Notes: generated by a model not told the origin, from the letters alone. A stretch of DNA of 64,000 nt from Jeotgalicoccus sp052093725 (GCA_052093725.1 JBQDHL010000001.1:4415-68414); one strand, 5' to 3'. Shown: positions 42,068 through 51,067, counted from the stretch's first letter. A program made the numbers and translations.

Positions 42068-42622
42068 ATGAAACAAAGTACAAGCTCTTATACATCTCTA
42101 CCAATCCCTAAAATTCTGCATGAATTGTTCGGGAAGAGAACAACAAAGGTTGAATTAACAATTGTTTTGATTAGCTGCATCGTTATCTCTTCTTTTTTGC
42201 TCATACATACATATAGTGAATGGTCCGATCTTACAGTATGGAAAAAGATATTACTATTATTATTGACAGTAGACATTACCGGTGGTGTTGTAGCTAATAT
42301 TACAAAAGCTACAAATGAATATTATCAAGCAAGTCAGAAAGCAAGATTAGTTTTTTTAGCAATCCATGTTCAACCGCTTTTACTAGGTTGGTTGTTCGGC
42401 AATTTTATATTGTGTGTGACTGTTTGGGTTGTAACTACAGTGACTGCATTATTTATTACTAATCTAAGTGGAAAAGGGGTTCAGCGTACTGCTGGAATGG
42501 CAGTGGCTCTAACAGGAGTGTGCTTCTTAATTGTGCTGCCTGATATTCATCTCATTTTAAATAGTCTACTCGCATTATATATATTGAAACTTGCTTTTAG
42601 CTTTGCAGTTAACCACGATTAA
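42068..42622 (+). CDS. hypothetical membrane protein
   Basis: A 184-aa protein with about five hydrophobic segments. A charged N-terminus (YTSLPIPKILHELFGKRTTK) is followed by membrane helices from about residue 28. DITGGVVANITKATNEYYQA is a distinctive polar segment, and a His in FLAIHVQPLLLGW lies in the membrane. I do not recognise the family. SD AAGGAG lies 12 bases before ATG 42068. It has its own terminator and so is probably a single-gene unit. Confidence 0.7.
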   Translation: MKQSTSSYTSLPIPKILHELFGKRTTKVELTIVLISCIVISSFLLIHTYSEWSDLTVWKKILLLLLTVDITGGVVANITKATNEYYQASQKARLVFLAIHVQPLLLGWLFGNFILCVTVWVVTTVTALFITNLSGKGVQRTAGMAVALTGVCFLIVLPDIHLILNSLLALYILKLAFSFAVNHD

Positions 42623-42661
42623 AACTAATTAACTGAAAAATTTCATTAGGATACCTACAAG

Positions 42662-42706
42662 AGGATGACCAGTAGCGAGAATTTTCGCTTTTGGTCATCC
42701 TTTTTT
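42662..42706 (+). terminator. terminator after the 42.1-kb gene
   Basis: AGGATGACCA and TGGTCATCCT form a 10-bp outer stem with a smaller GCGA/TCGC inner stem, then TTTTTT. Confidence 0.92.
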
Positions 42707-42863
42707 GTTTCTCCCCCTTAGAAAGCTGGAAAATCCCTGCATCTACTTCTGTTGAAACGAGACTGAGTGATGTTATGCCTGTGGTGTTAATTACTGCAGT
42801 AGCTTCAATACTCATATTTTAATTGTCGATTGTGACATTTAATAAAGCAGTAATTTGAAGAAA

Positions 42864-42887
42864 GAGACTCTCGAGTTGAAGAGTCTC
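42864..42887 (-). terminator. terminator of the metallo-beta-lactamase-fold gene
   Basis: GAGACTCT and AGAGTCTC flank CGAGTTGA, 3 bases after the minus-strand stop at 42890; on the minus strand it is followed by TTTCTTC. Confidence 0.75.
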
Positions 42888-42889
42888 CT

Positions 42890-43612
42890 TTAAAGTTCTT
42901 CTGCTTCAATTTCATTGCGGAGCGCCGAAATTTCTGTGCGCGTCATCGGAGCAAGGTGGCCGTGGATATATGTTCCATAAGGGATTTTGTCGACGCTCTT
43001 AACGTACTCATAAAATTTGTCTGCATCGTAACCGCCATCCAGTTCGTAAAAATCGCCTGTGTCGGCATCGCCGGCGAATAGAACTTTGTCTTCTTGAATG
43101 AAGACGACTGCTCCGTCAGCGGAATGCGGGTTTGTGATTGGTGTCATTTCAACTGTGACATTGCCGAGGTTCAGCGTTAAATCCCCGTCGAATTCAACGT
43201 CTGCCGTGATAACTTTTATGTCGGCAATATCATCGTATTCAATTTTTATATGCGTATCGCAGAACTCACATTCCTCGCCGGTTTTAAGACGCTCAGCCAT
43301 TGCTTCCTGCGTCCATTGCCATTGAGTAAGATTGTTTAAGATTTCATTCGTTTTGGTATGGGTTATCGTTGTGCCTGGGAAAGCATGCATGCCGAATGTG
43401 TGGTCCCAGTGCCAATGAGTAATCAGCGCGATTTTCGGATCAGGAAGACCGGCATTTTTAATGGCATCGAGCATTGTGTTTAGGTGAGCTTCGGAATTAC
43501 CTGAGTCAACAAGCACGCTGAACTTTTCGCCGTGTATGTAGCCGAGATTCGGACGATCGCGGTTACTGTCGAACGGCAATATGTATACGTGGGGTGAAAC
43601 CTGTTTAAGCAT
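42890..43612 (-). CDS. MBL-fold metallo-hydrolase
   Basis: A 240-aa metallo-beta-lactamase-fold hydrolase. The metal motif is LITHWHWDHTFGMHAF (HxHxDH), with later ligands in NPHSADGAVVF and the Asp of VLFAGDADTGDF, and a final His in YIHGHLAPM. I start it at ATG 43612 because GGAAG lies 6 bases upstream; ATG 43618 would be too close to the SD. Substrate unknown. It is a single-gene unit on the minus strand. Confidence 0.85.
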   Translation of the reverse strand: MLKQVSPHVYILPFDSNRDRPNLGYIHGEKFSVLVDSGNSEAHLNTMLDAIKNAGLPDPKIALITHWHWDHTFGMHAFPGTTITHTKTNEILNNLTQWQWTQEAMAERLKTGEECEFCDTHIKIEYDDIADIKVITADVEFDGDLTLNLGNVTVEMTPITNPHSADGAVVFIQEDKVLFAGDADTGDFYELDGGYDADKFYEYVKSVDKIPYGTYIHGHLAPMTRTEISALRNEIEAEEL

Positions 43613-43640
43613 AATCATCTTCCTTTATATAAACAGATAG

Positions 43641-43670
43641 AAAACCACTTAACTTCTGTTAAGTGGTTTT
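43641..43670. terminator. bidirectional hairpin terminator
   Basis: AAAACCACTTAAC and GTTAAGTGGTTTT pair perfectly over 13 bases with loop TTCT. On the minus strand it lies 10 bases after the stop of the 40-aa gene at 43680. Confidence 0.85.
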
Positions 43671-43679
43671 AATCTTGTC

Positions 43680-43802
43680 TTATTTTCTTTTCTTACCTTT
43701 TGAAGAGGAATTTTTGTCATCTTTGTTCATAAATTTCTGCACTATTTTATTTATAATGATTGGTGCGATAAAAATTGCCGCACGTCTGAGTAAACGTCCC
43801 AT
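43680..43802 (-). CDS. 40-aa basic membrane-type peptide, unknown
   Basis: A short gene with a near-perfect SD (TTAGGAGG, 6 bases upstream of ATG 43802). The 40-aa product begins MGRLLRRAAIFIAPIIINKI, has one hydrophobic helix (about residues 8-22) and ends in a Ser/Lys-rich basic tail (SSSKGKKRK). It has its own terminator hairpin 10 bases after the stop and a promoter-like region with a GTTATATATAAC palindrome upstream. I do not recognise the family; toxin, regulator of a membrane protein or a conserved small protein are all possible. Confidence 0.7.
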   Translation of the reverse strand: MGRLLRRAAIFIAPIIINKIVQKFMNKDDKNSSSKGKKRK

Positions 43803-43827
43803 AAATTTACCTCCTAATTGATAGATA

Positions 43828-43841
43828 GTTATATATAACCA
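43828..43841 (-). promoter_or_regulatory. palindrome resembling the YtrA operator, before the 40-aa gene
   Basis: GTTATATATAAC (43828-43839) is a perfect 12-bp palindrome. Read on the minus strand it contains TGGTTATATA, the same 10-base half-site as the operator at 36760-36793. It overlaps a possible -10 of the small gene, with TTTACT upstream as a possible -35. Confidence 0.45.
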
Positions 43842-43984
43842 TTATCTCACATAGTAAAACCAACTGGTTAGAAAAACGCACGGGAAAATGCCTTTAACAG
43901 TGCTGTGGTAGAGGAGGAGACAGGGATGCGGTCGCATGAGCGATGTTCATCGGACTCAACAGGCTCAATCACCAGCGCACCCGC

Positions 43985-44016
43985 AAAAAAAAGACGATTC
44001 CCGTCAGGAAATCGTC
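43985..44016 (-). terminator. terminator of chdC
   Basis: GACGATTCC and GGAAATCGTC flank CGTCA (43993-44016), and the minus-strand transcript continues into a T run (A run at 43985-43992). Confidence 0.88.
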
Positions 44017-44031
44017 AGTCATAAATAAAAT

Positions 44032-44781
44032 TTATCCGAAGTAATCCGCGATTGCATCGTTCGGGATATGTCCGCCGACGTAGAAGTCGCCGAAGACGCC
44101 GTAGCGTGCGCTTGTTTCATCGAATCTCATTTCGTAGATAATCTTTTTGAATTCGAGCATGTCATCTGATAATAATGTAACTGCCCATTCGTATTTGTCT
44201 AAGCCTTGTGAGCCTGTGATGTACTGCTTAATCTTGCCGGCATATTGACGGCCAATCATGCCGTGGTCACGCATTAATTTCTTGCGTTCTTCCATTGGCA
44301 GCATGTACCAGTTGTCATCGAGGTCGCGTTTTTTATCCATCGGATAGAAACAGATGTATTTAGATTTTTCCAGTGAAGGATATAATCTCTGCTGAATGTG
44401 AGGGATTTCCATCATCTCTTCAGGAGTCTTATTTCCGCCTAAGTAGCTGCTCATCTCGATAATTGATACGTATGAGTAAGTTGGGATTAAGAAGTCCGCA
44501 ATTGCAAGCTTGTTAATTTCAAGTTCAAGATTAATCAGTTCGTCTGCTGTTGGACGCAGCAGCCAGATAATAACATCTGCTTTATGTCCCATGATATTAT
44601 AGAATGCATAGTCACCTTCGTGTTTTTCATGCACTTCTTCTTGTCTGTTTAAAAAAGCCTGAAGTTCATCTGTCAGAGAATTTCTTTCATCTTTGTCCAG
44701 TACACGCAAAGCTGCCCAGTCCACGCTGTAAAGCAGGTGTAAGCTGTACCAGCCATCTATCGTACTTACCGGTTCACTCAT
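44032..44781 (-). CDS. chdC: coproheme decarboxylase (HemQ)
   Basis: Last enzyme of the coproporphyrin-dependent haem route: two oxidative decarboxylations turn coproheme into haem b. It has 249 aa. The catalytic Tyr is Y146 in CFYPMDKKRDLDDNWYMLP and the axial His is H173 in MRDHGMIGRQYAGKIKQYI, aligned with Tyr145 and His172 of the S. aureus enzyme. It is divergent from pta, as in Staphylococcus. Confidence 0.95.
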   Translation of the reverse strand: MSEPVSTIDGWYSLHLLYSVDWAALRVLDKDERNSLTDELQAFLNRQEEVHEKHEGDYAFYNIMGHKADVIIWLLRPTADELINLELEINKLAIADFLIPTYSYVSIIEMSSYLGGNKTPEEMMEIPHIQQRLYPSLEKSKYICFYPMDKKRDLDDNWYMLPMEERKKLMRDHGMIGRQYAGKIKQYITGSQGLDKYEWAVTLLSDDMLEFKKIIYEMRFDETSARYGVFGDFYVGGHIPNDAIADYFG

Positions 44782-44825
44782 CTTAGTCTCTCCTTATTAA
44801 GTCATTACTTCTATTCTAGACTAAT

Positions 44826-44880
44826 GGAAAACGTTTTAACAAGAGATTCTGTTTAAAAGATGTGACAAAACACGTATAAT
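44826..44880 (+). promoter_or_regulatory. pta promoter with an upstream cre-like site
   Basis: TATAAT (44875-44880) with a weak -35 TTTAAA (44852-44857) at 17 bases. GGAAAACGTTTTAA (44826-44839) matches 12 of 14 positions of the cre form TGAAAACGTTTTCA and is centred about 55 bases before the expected start, the region from which CcpA activates pta and ackA in Bacillus. Confidence 0.5.
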
Positions 44881-44912
44881 ATACTTAAAGTATAGTAGCC
44901 AAGGAGGATATA

Positions 44913-45902
44913 ATGAGTAAATTCATTAAAGATCTTAAAAATAATTTAAATGGTGAAAATATCAGGATTGTATTTCCAGAAGGTACAGATAAAAGAATTC
45001 TGACTGCAGCAGCAGGTCATTTAGAGAACAGCTACGTGCATCCCATTGTTCTGGGAGATGCTGACGAGCTGAATAAAATTGCGGCAGAGGAAAACATTGA
45101 TATAGAGGGTTTAGAAATTTTAAACCCGAAAAAATCTGATTTAAGCGCGGAGCTTGCGGAGAAATTTTGTGAAGTTAGACAGGGCAAAGTGACGCTGGAA
45201 CAGGCTCAGGATATTATTCAAAATATAAATTATTTTGGAACGATGCTTGTACATACAGGCTATGCTGACGGAATGGTGTCAGGCGCGATGCATTCGACAC
45301 CGGACACGGTGCGCCCGGCACTGCAAATTATTAAAACAAAAGAAGGCGTCTCGAAAACGAGCGGTATTTTCTTTATGCGCCGAGGCGATGAACTGTATGT
45401 AATGGGAGATTGTGCGATTAACCCGACACTGACTGCTGAAGAGCTTTCGGAAGTTGCGGTTGAAACAGCGAAGACGACGATGAGTTTCGGTATTACACCG
45501 CGTGTTGCGCTCTTAAGCTTTTCTTCAAAAGGATCTGCAAAAACAGAAGAAGCGGAGAAAGTCCGTTTAGCCACTGAGTACGCACAGGATAAACTTCCGG
45601 ATACGTTAATCGACGGCGAGCTGCAGTTTGATGCGGCATTCGTTCCCGGTGTAGCTGAGAAAAAATCTCCGAATTCCCCACTCGAAGGAAATGCGAATGT
45701 CTTTATCTTCCCATCACTTGAAGCGGGTAATATCGGTTATAAAATTGCTCAGCGTTTAGGCGGATTCGAAGCTTACGGACCGATTTTGCAAGGCTTGAAC
45801 AAGCCGGTTAACGATCTGTCACGAGGTACGACGACGGAAGAAGTGTATAACCTGGCATTATTTACAGCAACACAGGTGATGGCGAATCGTCATGACAGCT
45901 GA
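44913..45902 (+). CDS. pta: phosphate acetyltransferase
   Basis: Pta interconverts acetyl-CoA and acetyl phosphate in overflow metabolism. It is the short 329-aa form (single PTA_PTB domain). Motifs: RIVFPEGTDKRILTAA near the N-terminus, YADGMVSGAMHSTPDTVRPA in the middle and YGPILQGLNKPVNDLSRG near the C-terminus. SD AAGGAGG before ATG 44913. It overlaps lipL by 11 bases; the pta-lipL pair is also found in Staphylococcus. Confidence 0.95.
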   Translation: MSKFIKDLKNNLNGENIRIVFPEGTDKRILTAAAGHLENSYVHPIVLGDADELNKIAAEENIDIEGLEILNPKKSDLSAELAEKFCEVRQGKVTLEQAQDIIQNINYFGTMLVHTGYADGMVSGAMHSTPDTVRPALQIIKTKEGVSKTSGIFFMRRGDELYVMGDCAINPTLTAEELSEVAVETAKTTMSFGITPRVALLSFSSKGSAKTEEAEKVRLATEYAQDKLPDTLIDGELQFDAAFVPGVAEKKSPNSPLEGNANVFIFPSLEAGNIGYKIAQRLGGFEAYGPILQGLNKPVNDLSRGTTTEEVYNLALFTATQVMANRHDS

Positions 45903-46707
45903 ATTTTTTAACGGACCGATGGAAGTCATTGATAGAATGCGGACGGGAAATCCGTTTGAATCATTTGCGTTCGATGACTTCCTGCAGCATCAAATCAGTG
46001 AAGACAATGTACCTAAAGTACGGTTTTGGGTGCATTCACCTTATATTATATTAGGACTTCAGGATGCGAGACTGCCAAAACTATCTTACGGACTCGACTA
46101 CATTTCAGATGCAGGCTACGATTATATCGTGCGCAACAGCGGAGGTTTAGGTGTTGTGCTGGACGAAGGTGTACTGAATATCACTTTGATTTTACCTAAA
46201 GCAGATTTTCCTTACATAGAAAAAGGCTATGATATAATGACAGAATTAGTAATAAAAATGTTTCCGGAAGGAAAAATCGAAGCGTATGAAATTTCAGCAA
46301 GCTACTGTCCCGGGACTTACGACTTAAGTATCGGTGGCAAAAAGTTCGCAGGCATTTCACAGCGCCGCATTAAAGACGGTGTCGCTGTTCAGATATACTT
46401 ATCTATTACAGGCAGCGGAGCGGAGCGTGCGTTAATGATGCAGGACTTTTACCGAGATGCACATGCAGCAGACAGTAAAAAGTTCACGTATCCGGTAATT
46501 AATCCCGAGCATATGGCATCTTTAAATGAACTGCTCAGTGCGAATTTTACAATTGAAGAAGTTGAAGAACGTGCATTGAATGCACTCCGTGATATGGGTG
46601 CGGAAATGACAGATTATCCGGTACTGAACGACGAGCAGCAGGCTCAGTATGAACAGTTCCTCGGAAACATTAAAGAACGTAATAAAAAATACGTAACTTT
46701 TGACTGA
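45892..46707 (+). CDS. lipL: octanoyl-[GcvH]:protein N-octanoyltransferase (LipL)
   Basis: Amidotransferase of the LplA/LipB fold that moves octanoyl or lipoyl groups from GcvH to E2 subunits. It has 271 aa. The active-site Cys is C139 in SASYCPGTYDLSIGGKKFAG (the LipL Cys motif), with RNSGGLGVVLDEGVLN and KFAGISQRR as substrate contacts. A lipoate ligase (LplA) is the alternative, but the Cys motif and the position after pta favour LipL. Confidence 0.88.
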   Translation: MTAEFFNGPMEVIDRMRTGNPFESFAFDDFLQHQISEDNVPKVRFWVHSPYIILGLQDARLPKLSYGLDYISDAGYDYIVRNSGGLGVVLDEGVLNITLILPKADFPYIEKGYDIMTELVIKMFPEGKIEAYEISASYCPGTYDLSIGGKKFAGISQRRIKDGVAVQIYLSITGSGAERALMMQDFYRDAHAADSKKFTYPVINPEHMASLNELLSANFTIEEVEERALNALRDMGAEMTDYPVLNDEQQAQYEQFLGNIKERNKKYVTFD

Positions 46708-46734
46708 CCAGTATATATTTAATACTGGTTTTTT
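46708..46734 (+). terminator. terminator after lipL
   Basis: ACCAGTAT and ATACTGGT around ATTTTA-type loop, then six Ts. The first base adjoins the lipL stop. Confidence 0.85.
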
Positions 46735-46758
46735 CATTTTCATGAAAGAAGGAATGGT

Positions 46759-47937
46759 ATGTCGATAAGTTCTTATGCGCCTAAAATTTGGACTAAAGAA
46801 TTTACAGCAATTTTTGCATTTCACTTTATTTTAATGGGTGCGATGTATTCAACATTAGTAACAGTTGGAAACTATGCTATTGAAAAATACGATGTCAATC
46901 CGAGCATTGCCGGATTTGTCGCAAGTATATTCATCGTCGGAGTACTGCTCGGACGCGGCGTCACAGGTTTTCAGATTAATTATCTCGGTGGACGGAAAAT
47001 TATGTTCATCGGGACAATGCTTTATTTTTTAACTTATATTTTATATTTCTTTGATTTTGGCTTAACATTTTTAATTATCACGAGACTGCTTAACGGTTTC
47101 GCGACTGGGATTATCAGTACAGCGCTTAATACACTCGCTACGATCTCTGTACCGGAAGAACGCCGTGGTGAAGGTATCAGTTACTTCAGTTTAAGTATGG
47201 TGGTTGCGAGTGCGGTCGGTCCGTTTATCGCGTTTCTGCTTCTCGAACAAATTTCATTTGAAACGATGTTAATTTATGTCGGTATTTTAATGCTGGTTGT
47301 CGTTCTAATGCTTCCGCTGATTAAAATTAACAATGTAACGAAGGAAACGGCAGTGAAGCCGAAAAAATTCGTGCTGATAGAGAAAAACTCACTCAAAATG
47401 CTTGTGCCCATCTTTCTTATGGGACTCGCATATTCAAGCGTGCTGTCATTTTTAAATACTTATGCAATAGAAATCAATGTCGTTACAGCGGCAAGCTTCT
47501 TCTTTATCGTCTATGCGGCGGCAGTACTGGCAACGCGGCCGTTTACAGGCCGGTTAATCGACCGGAAGGGTCCGAACATAGTGATTTATCCGACGTTTAT
47601 ATTGATGGCAATCGGATTTTTCTTACTCGGCAGCACATCGACAGGCATCGTTGTTTTAATTGCAGGCTTTCTTATCGGCCTCGGTTTCGGGAACTTCCAG
47701 TCGGCCGCGCAGATTATCTGCGTGAATATGGCATCGAAAGAAAATGTCGGACTCGCGACATCGACGTATTTTATTATTTTAGAAATTGGTCTCGGTTTCG
47801 GTCCTGTATTTTTAGGACTGCTCGTACCATTTGCCGGATACAGCGGAATGTATTTACTATTAATTGTACCGATACTCGCTGCAGGCTTCGTTTACTTCCT
47901 GATGGTTGGAAAACGCGGCACCGATTCATACAGCTAA
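46759..47937 (+). CDS. MFS transporter, drug/metabolite efflux type
   Basis: A 392-aa major-facilitator protein with twelve predicted spans. The A-like motif between spans 2 and 3 is LLGRGVTGFQINYLGGRKIM and its repeat in the second half is ATRPFTGRLIDRKGPNIV. The sequence suits a multidrug or sugar/metabolite exporter; the substrate cannot be told. It stands alone between the lipL terminator and a weak hairpin at 47946-47970. SD AGAAGGAA before ATG 46759. Confidence 0.85.
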   Translation: MSISSYAPKIWTKEFTAIFAFHFILMGAMYSTLVTVGNYAIEKYDVNPSIAGFVASIFIVGVLLGRGVTGFQINYLGGRKIMFIGTMLYFLTYILYFFDFGLTFLIITRLLNGFATGIISTALNTLATISVPEERRGEGISYFSLSMVVASAVGPFIAFLLLEQISFETMLIYVGILMLVVVLMLPLIKINNVTKETAVKPKKFVLIEKNSLKMLVPIFLMGLAYSSVLSFLNTYAIEINVVTAASFFFIVYAAAVLATRPFTGRLIDRKGPNIVIYPTFILMAIGFFLLGSTSTGIVVLIAGFLIGLGFGNFQSAAQIICVNMASKENVGLATSTYFIILEIGLGFGPVFLGLLVPFAGYSGMYLLLIVPILAAGFVYFLMVGKRGTDSYS

Positions 47938-47945
47938 ACAGGTTG

Positions 47946-47972
47946 AAACGGTCGGCTTAGCTGGCCGTTTTA
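47946..47972 (+). terminator. weak terminator after the MFS gene
   Basis: AAACGGTC and GGCCGTTT (one G-U) around GGCTTAGCT, ending in TTTTAT. Confidence 0.6.
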
Positions 47973-48007
47973 TGATATTATTGGGGTGTTAAGGGAGGCG
48001 TAACAGC

Positions 48008-49309
48008 GTGATGATGAGTGACTACAGCAGGAAACAATTACAAGAAGAAAAAGTCTTTAAAGATCCGGTCCACCGGTATGTTCATGTCCGCGATCAGGTC
48101 ATCTGGGATCTGGTGAAAACGAAAGAATTTCAGCGGCTCCGCAGGATAAAACAGCTTGGAACTTTATATTTGGCATTTCACAGTGCGGAACATTCGCGCT
48201 TTAACCATTCGCTCGGTGTATATGAAATTGTCCGCCGGATGATTGAGAACTTTGAAGAGTATCCAGAATGGGACAACAACGACCGTTTGTTAGCCTTGTC
48301 AGCAGCATTGCTGCACGATCTTGGCCACGGGCCATTTTCTCATACATTTGAAGATATATTCCATACAGATCACGAGGAATATACGAAGAAAATCATTTTG
48401 GAAGATACTGAAGTGAACGCAGTATTATCAAAAGTGTCACCGGATTTTCCGCGTGAAGTCGCGGAAGTCATTAACAAGACACATCCGAATAAACTGGTTA
48501 TCAGTATGATTTCAAGTCAAATTGATGCAGACCGGATGGATTATCTGCAGCGGGATTCTTTTTATACCGGTGTCAGCTACGGTAACTTCGATATGGAACG
48601 CATACTCCGCGTGATGCGTCCGTCAAAAGATGAAGTGTTGATTAAAGAAAGCGGCATGCACGCAGTCGAAGATTATTTAATGAGCCGCTATCAGATGTAC
48701 TGGCAGGTCTATTTCCACCCGGTATCACGCGGTGGGGAAGTTATGCTGAATCTGGTAATGCAGAGGGCGAAAGCACTGTATAAATCCGATTATAGTTTTA
48801 AACAGCAGCCTACATACTTCATGCCATTTTTTAATGAGGATGTAACCGTCCATGATTATCTCAGGCTCGACGAAATGGTCGTGAATTTTTATCTGCAGGA
48901 ATGGGTACATGAAGAAGACGAAATATTAAGCGACCTTGCCGGGCGTTTTGTAAATAGAGATTTGTTTAAGTATTTACCGTTTGATGGTTCGATTATTACG
49001 ATTATAGAACTGAACGAACTATACAAAAAAGCAGGCATAGATCCGGATTATTACGTCTTCAGCGACAGTTATTCAGATCTGCCGTATGATTATGACAGAC
49101 CGGGACAAAACAGAAACCGCAGACCGATTCATCTGGTGCGGCCGAACGGTGACATCAGAGAAATCAGTTCCCAGTCGGCAATTATTAATTCAATTACCGG
49201 CATTCACCGTTTAGGTTCAAGATTGTATTATCCGAAAGAAAAAATATTGGCGATTAAAGATTTAAGTGTCAAAGCAGAAATTATCAATTTACTGAATGAA
49301 CTCGATTAG
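48008..49309 (+). CDS. HD domain protein, YwfO-like (dNTP triphosphohydrolase family)
   Basis: A 433-aa protein with an N-terminal HD phosphohydrolase domain. The metal ligands are in HSRFNHSLGVYEIV (first His), ALLHDLGHGPFSHTFEDIF (His-Asp) and DADRMDYLQRDS (last Asp), the layout of the SAMHD1/dGTPase group and of Bacillus YwfO. It probably hydrolyses nucleotides. GTG 48008 is 9 bases from GGGAGG; ATG 48011 and 48014 are alternatives. ywhD follows 11 bases later. Confidence 0.88.
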   Translation: MMMSDYSRKQLQEEKVFKDPVHRYVHVRDQVIWDLVKTKEFQRLRRIKQLGTLYLAFHSAEHSRFNHSLGVYEIVRRMIENFEEYPEWDNNDRLLALSAALLHDLGHGPFSHTFEDIFHTDHEEYTKKIILEDTEVNAVLSKVSPDFPREVAEVINKTHPNKLVISMISSQIDADRMDYLQRDSFYTGVSYGNFDMERILRVMRPSKDEVLIKESGMHAVEDYLMSRYQMYWQVYFHPVSRGGEVMLNLVMQRAKALYKSDYSFKQQPTYFMPFFNEDVTVHDYLRLDEMVVNFYLQEWVHEEDEILSDLAGRFVNRDLFKYLPFDGSIITIIELNELYKKAGIDPDYYVFSDSYSDLPYDYDRPGQNRNRRPIHLVRPNGDIREISSQSAIINSITGIHRLGSRLYYPKEKILAIKDLSVKAEIINLLNELD

Positions 49310-49320
49310 GAGGTATAAAA

Positions 49321-49842
49321 TTGTCTGAAGAACAACCGAAAAAGAAACCTGGATTCCAGTTTAATATTATTAAAAATGATCCGCTCGACGGTCACAGAGG
49401 ACAAAACTTCGGCTCGATAAGCCTTGAGAATATCGCGCCTGTATATATTAATATCGAAACACAGGAAGCGAAACTAGATATCGGCGGGCTACATGGCAAA
49501 GCTGAAGTTGAAAAACGTGTTAAATGGATTAAAGATAAAGAAGAAGTGATGGGTCCGGATGCGAAGGAATATTTCCTTGTCTGGATTGCTGTGGAACGTG
49601 CACAAGCCGGTCCGATATATAACGGAGTGGCGGCATGTTACCTAATGGTGAACAAAGAAAAACGCCGCGGTTATAAAATGATGCATGAGCACGTGAACAG
49701 TTTAGACGACGCAATGAAAGGCCGCATTAAGCTCGACGCGCTCGATGAACGCTCAAAAGAAACGCTGAAACAGTTTATGATGAACCACAACGAAGAGATG
49801 TGGAATATTTCACAAGAAATGCAGGAAGCATTCAATAATTAG
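49321..49842 (+). CDS. YwhD family protein
   Basis: A 173-aa conserved Firmicutes protein of unknown function. FQFNIIKNDPLDGHRGQNFG then SISLENIAPVYINIETQEA is diagnostic of the YwhD family. It starts at TTG 49321 with SD TAGGAGG 7 bases upstream and is probably co-transcribed with the HD gene. No catalytic motif is evident. Confidence 0.85.
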   Translation: MSEEQPKKKPGFQFNIIKNDPLDGHRGQNFGSISLENIAPVYINIETQEAKLDIGGLHGKAEVEKRVKWIKDKEEVMGPDAKEYFLVWIAVERAQAGPIYNGVAACYLMVNKEKRRGYKMMHEHVNSLDDAMKGRIKLDALDERSKETLKQFMMNHNEEMWNISQEMQEAFNN

Positions 49843-49903
49843 CAATATAAAAAGTCCATTGTTAAAATGAATTTTAAACATAATATTTTAGGAGGATTTA
49901 AAC

Positions 49904-50989
49904 ATGGCAAAATTTGTATTTCAATCTCCAAGCCGTTATGTTCAAGGTACGGGTGTAATTAATGATTTAGGCAAGGAAACAGCAAAAATTGGTAAAAACA
50001 TCTTACTGATTGCAGATGAAATCGTCTGGGATATTGTCGGAAAATCAGTAGAAGAAAGTTTCAAGAATATAGATGTTAAATATAATCAAATACAGTTTTC
50101 AGGTGAAGCTTCGGACAAGGAAATCGAGCGTCTGACTGATGAAGGGAAGAATTTCGGCAGCGATGTTGTTATTGGTCTCGGAGGCGGTAAAACACTCGAT
50201 ACAGCAAAAGCAGTTGCGGATAAACTTAAAGCACCAACTGTAATAGTACCGACTACCGCATCTACGGACGCTCCAACAAGTGCATTATCTGTTATCTACA
50301 CAGATGAAGGTGTCTTTGAGGGATATAAATTTTATGATAAAAATCCGGATCTCGTGTTGGTAGACAGTAAAATTGTTATCGGCGCACCGCCAAAATTCTT
50401 TGCTTCAGGCATTGCAGATGCAATGGCGACATTAGTCGAAGCGAGTGCAACAGTCAGACGCAATGGCGATACGATGGCCGGCGGGAAACCGACTTTAGCA
50501 TCACAGGCGATTGCTCAAAAAGCTGAAGAAACCTTATTCCTTTACGGTATTGAAGCTTATGAAGCGGCTAAAGACGGCATTGTTACTCCGGCAGTTGAAA
50601 AAGTAATAGAAGCGAATACGCTGCTGTCAGGTTTAGGCTTTGAAAATGGTGGACTTGCAGGCGCACATGCTATTCACAATGGTTTCACTGCATTACATGG
50701 TGCTATTCACAACTTAACTCATGGTGAGAAAGTGGCATACGGTACGCTTGTACAGTTAGTGCTGGAAGGTCGTCCAGGGAATGAAATAGCTGAGTATGTA
50801 GATTTTTACGAGGCTCTGGAAATGCCGACAACATTAGCTGCAATGCACTTATCTGATACGTCTTTTGAAGATTTAGTTGAAGTTGGCAAACTGGCGACGG
50901 GGGAAGGCGAAACATTGAAGAACCTGGATCCGGAAATTACGCCGGAACAAGTTGCTGAAGCAATATTAGCTGTAGATAAGTATAACTAA
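49904..50989 (+). CDS. gldA: glycerol dehydrogenase
   Basis: Iron/zinc-type alcohol dehydrogenase of 361 aa that oxidises glycerol to dihydroxyacetone with NAD. The NAD motif is VIGLGGGKTLDTAKAVAD. The metal ligands are the Asp of ASGIADAMATLVEA and the His residues of AGAHAIHNGF and NLTHGEKVAYGT. TTASTDAPTSALSVIY is typical of GldA. SD TAGGAGG before ATG 49904. A related polyol dehydrogenase is the only alternative. Confidence 0.92.
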   Translation: MAKFVFQSPSRYVQGTGVINDLGKETAKIGKNILLIADEIVWDIVGKSVEESFKNIDVKYNQIQFSGEASDKEIERLTDEGKNFGSDVVIGLGGGKTLDTAKAVADKLKAPTVIVPTTASTDAPTSALSVIYTDEGVFEGYKFYDKNPDLVLVDSKIVIGAPPKFFASGIADAMATLVEASATVRRNGDTMAGGKPTLASQAIAQKAEETLFLYGIEAYEAAKDGIVTPAVEKVIEANTLLSGLGFENGGLAGAHAIHNGFTALHGAIHNLTHGEKVAYGTLVQLVLEGRPGNEIAEYVDFYEALEMPTTLAAMHLSDTSFEDLVEVGKLATGEGETLKNLDPEITPEQVAEAILAVDKYN

Positions 50990-51067
50990 CAGTTTGAAAA
51001 ATATGTCTTTTTTGTGTCTTTTGGATTAGACATTGCACTATGGCCAATCTATGGATAAAATAAAGAG

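Noticed and set aside
42609..42815. A 68-codon minus-strand ORF beginning MSIEATAVINTTG.
   Set aside because: Its second half crosses the terminator of the upstream gene, no SD precedes the ATG, and no family similarity is recognised. A decayed short gene cannot be excluded.
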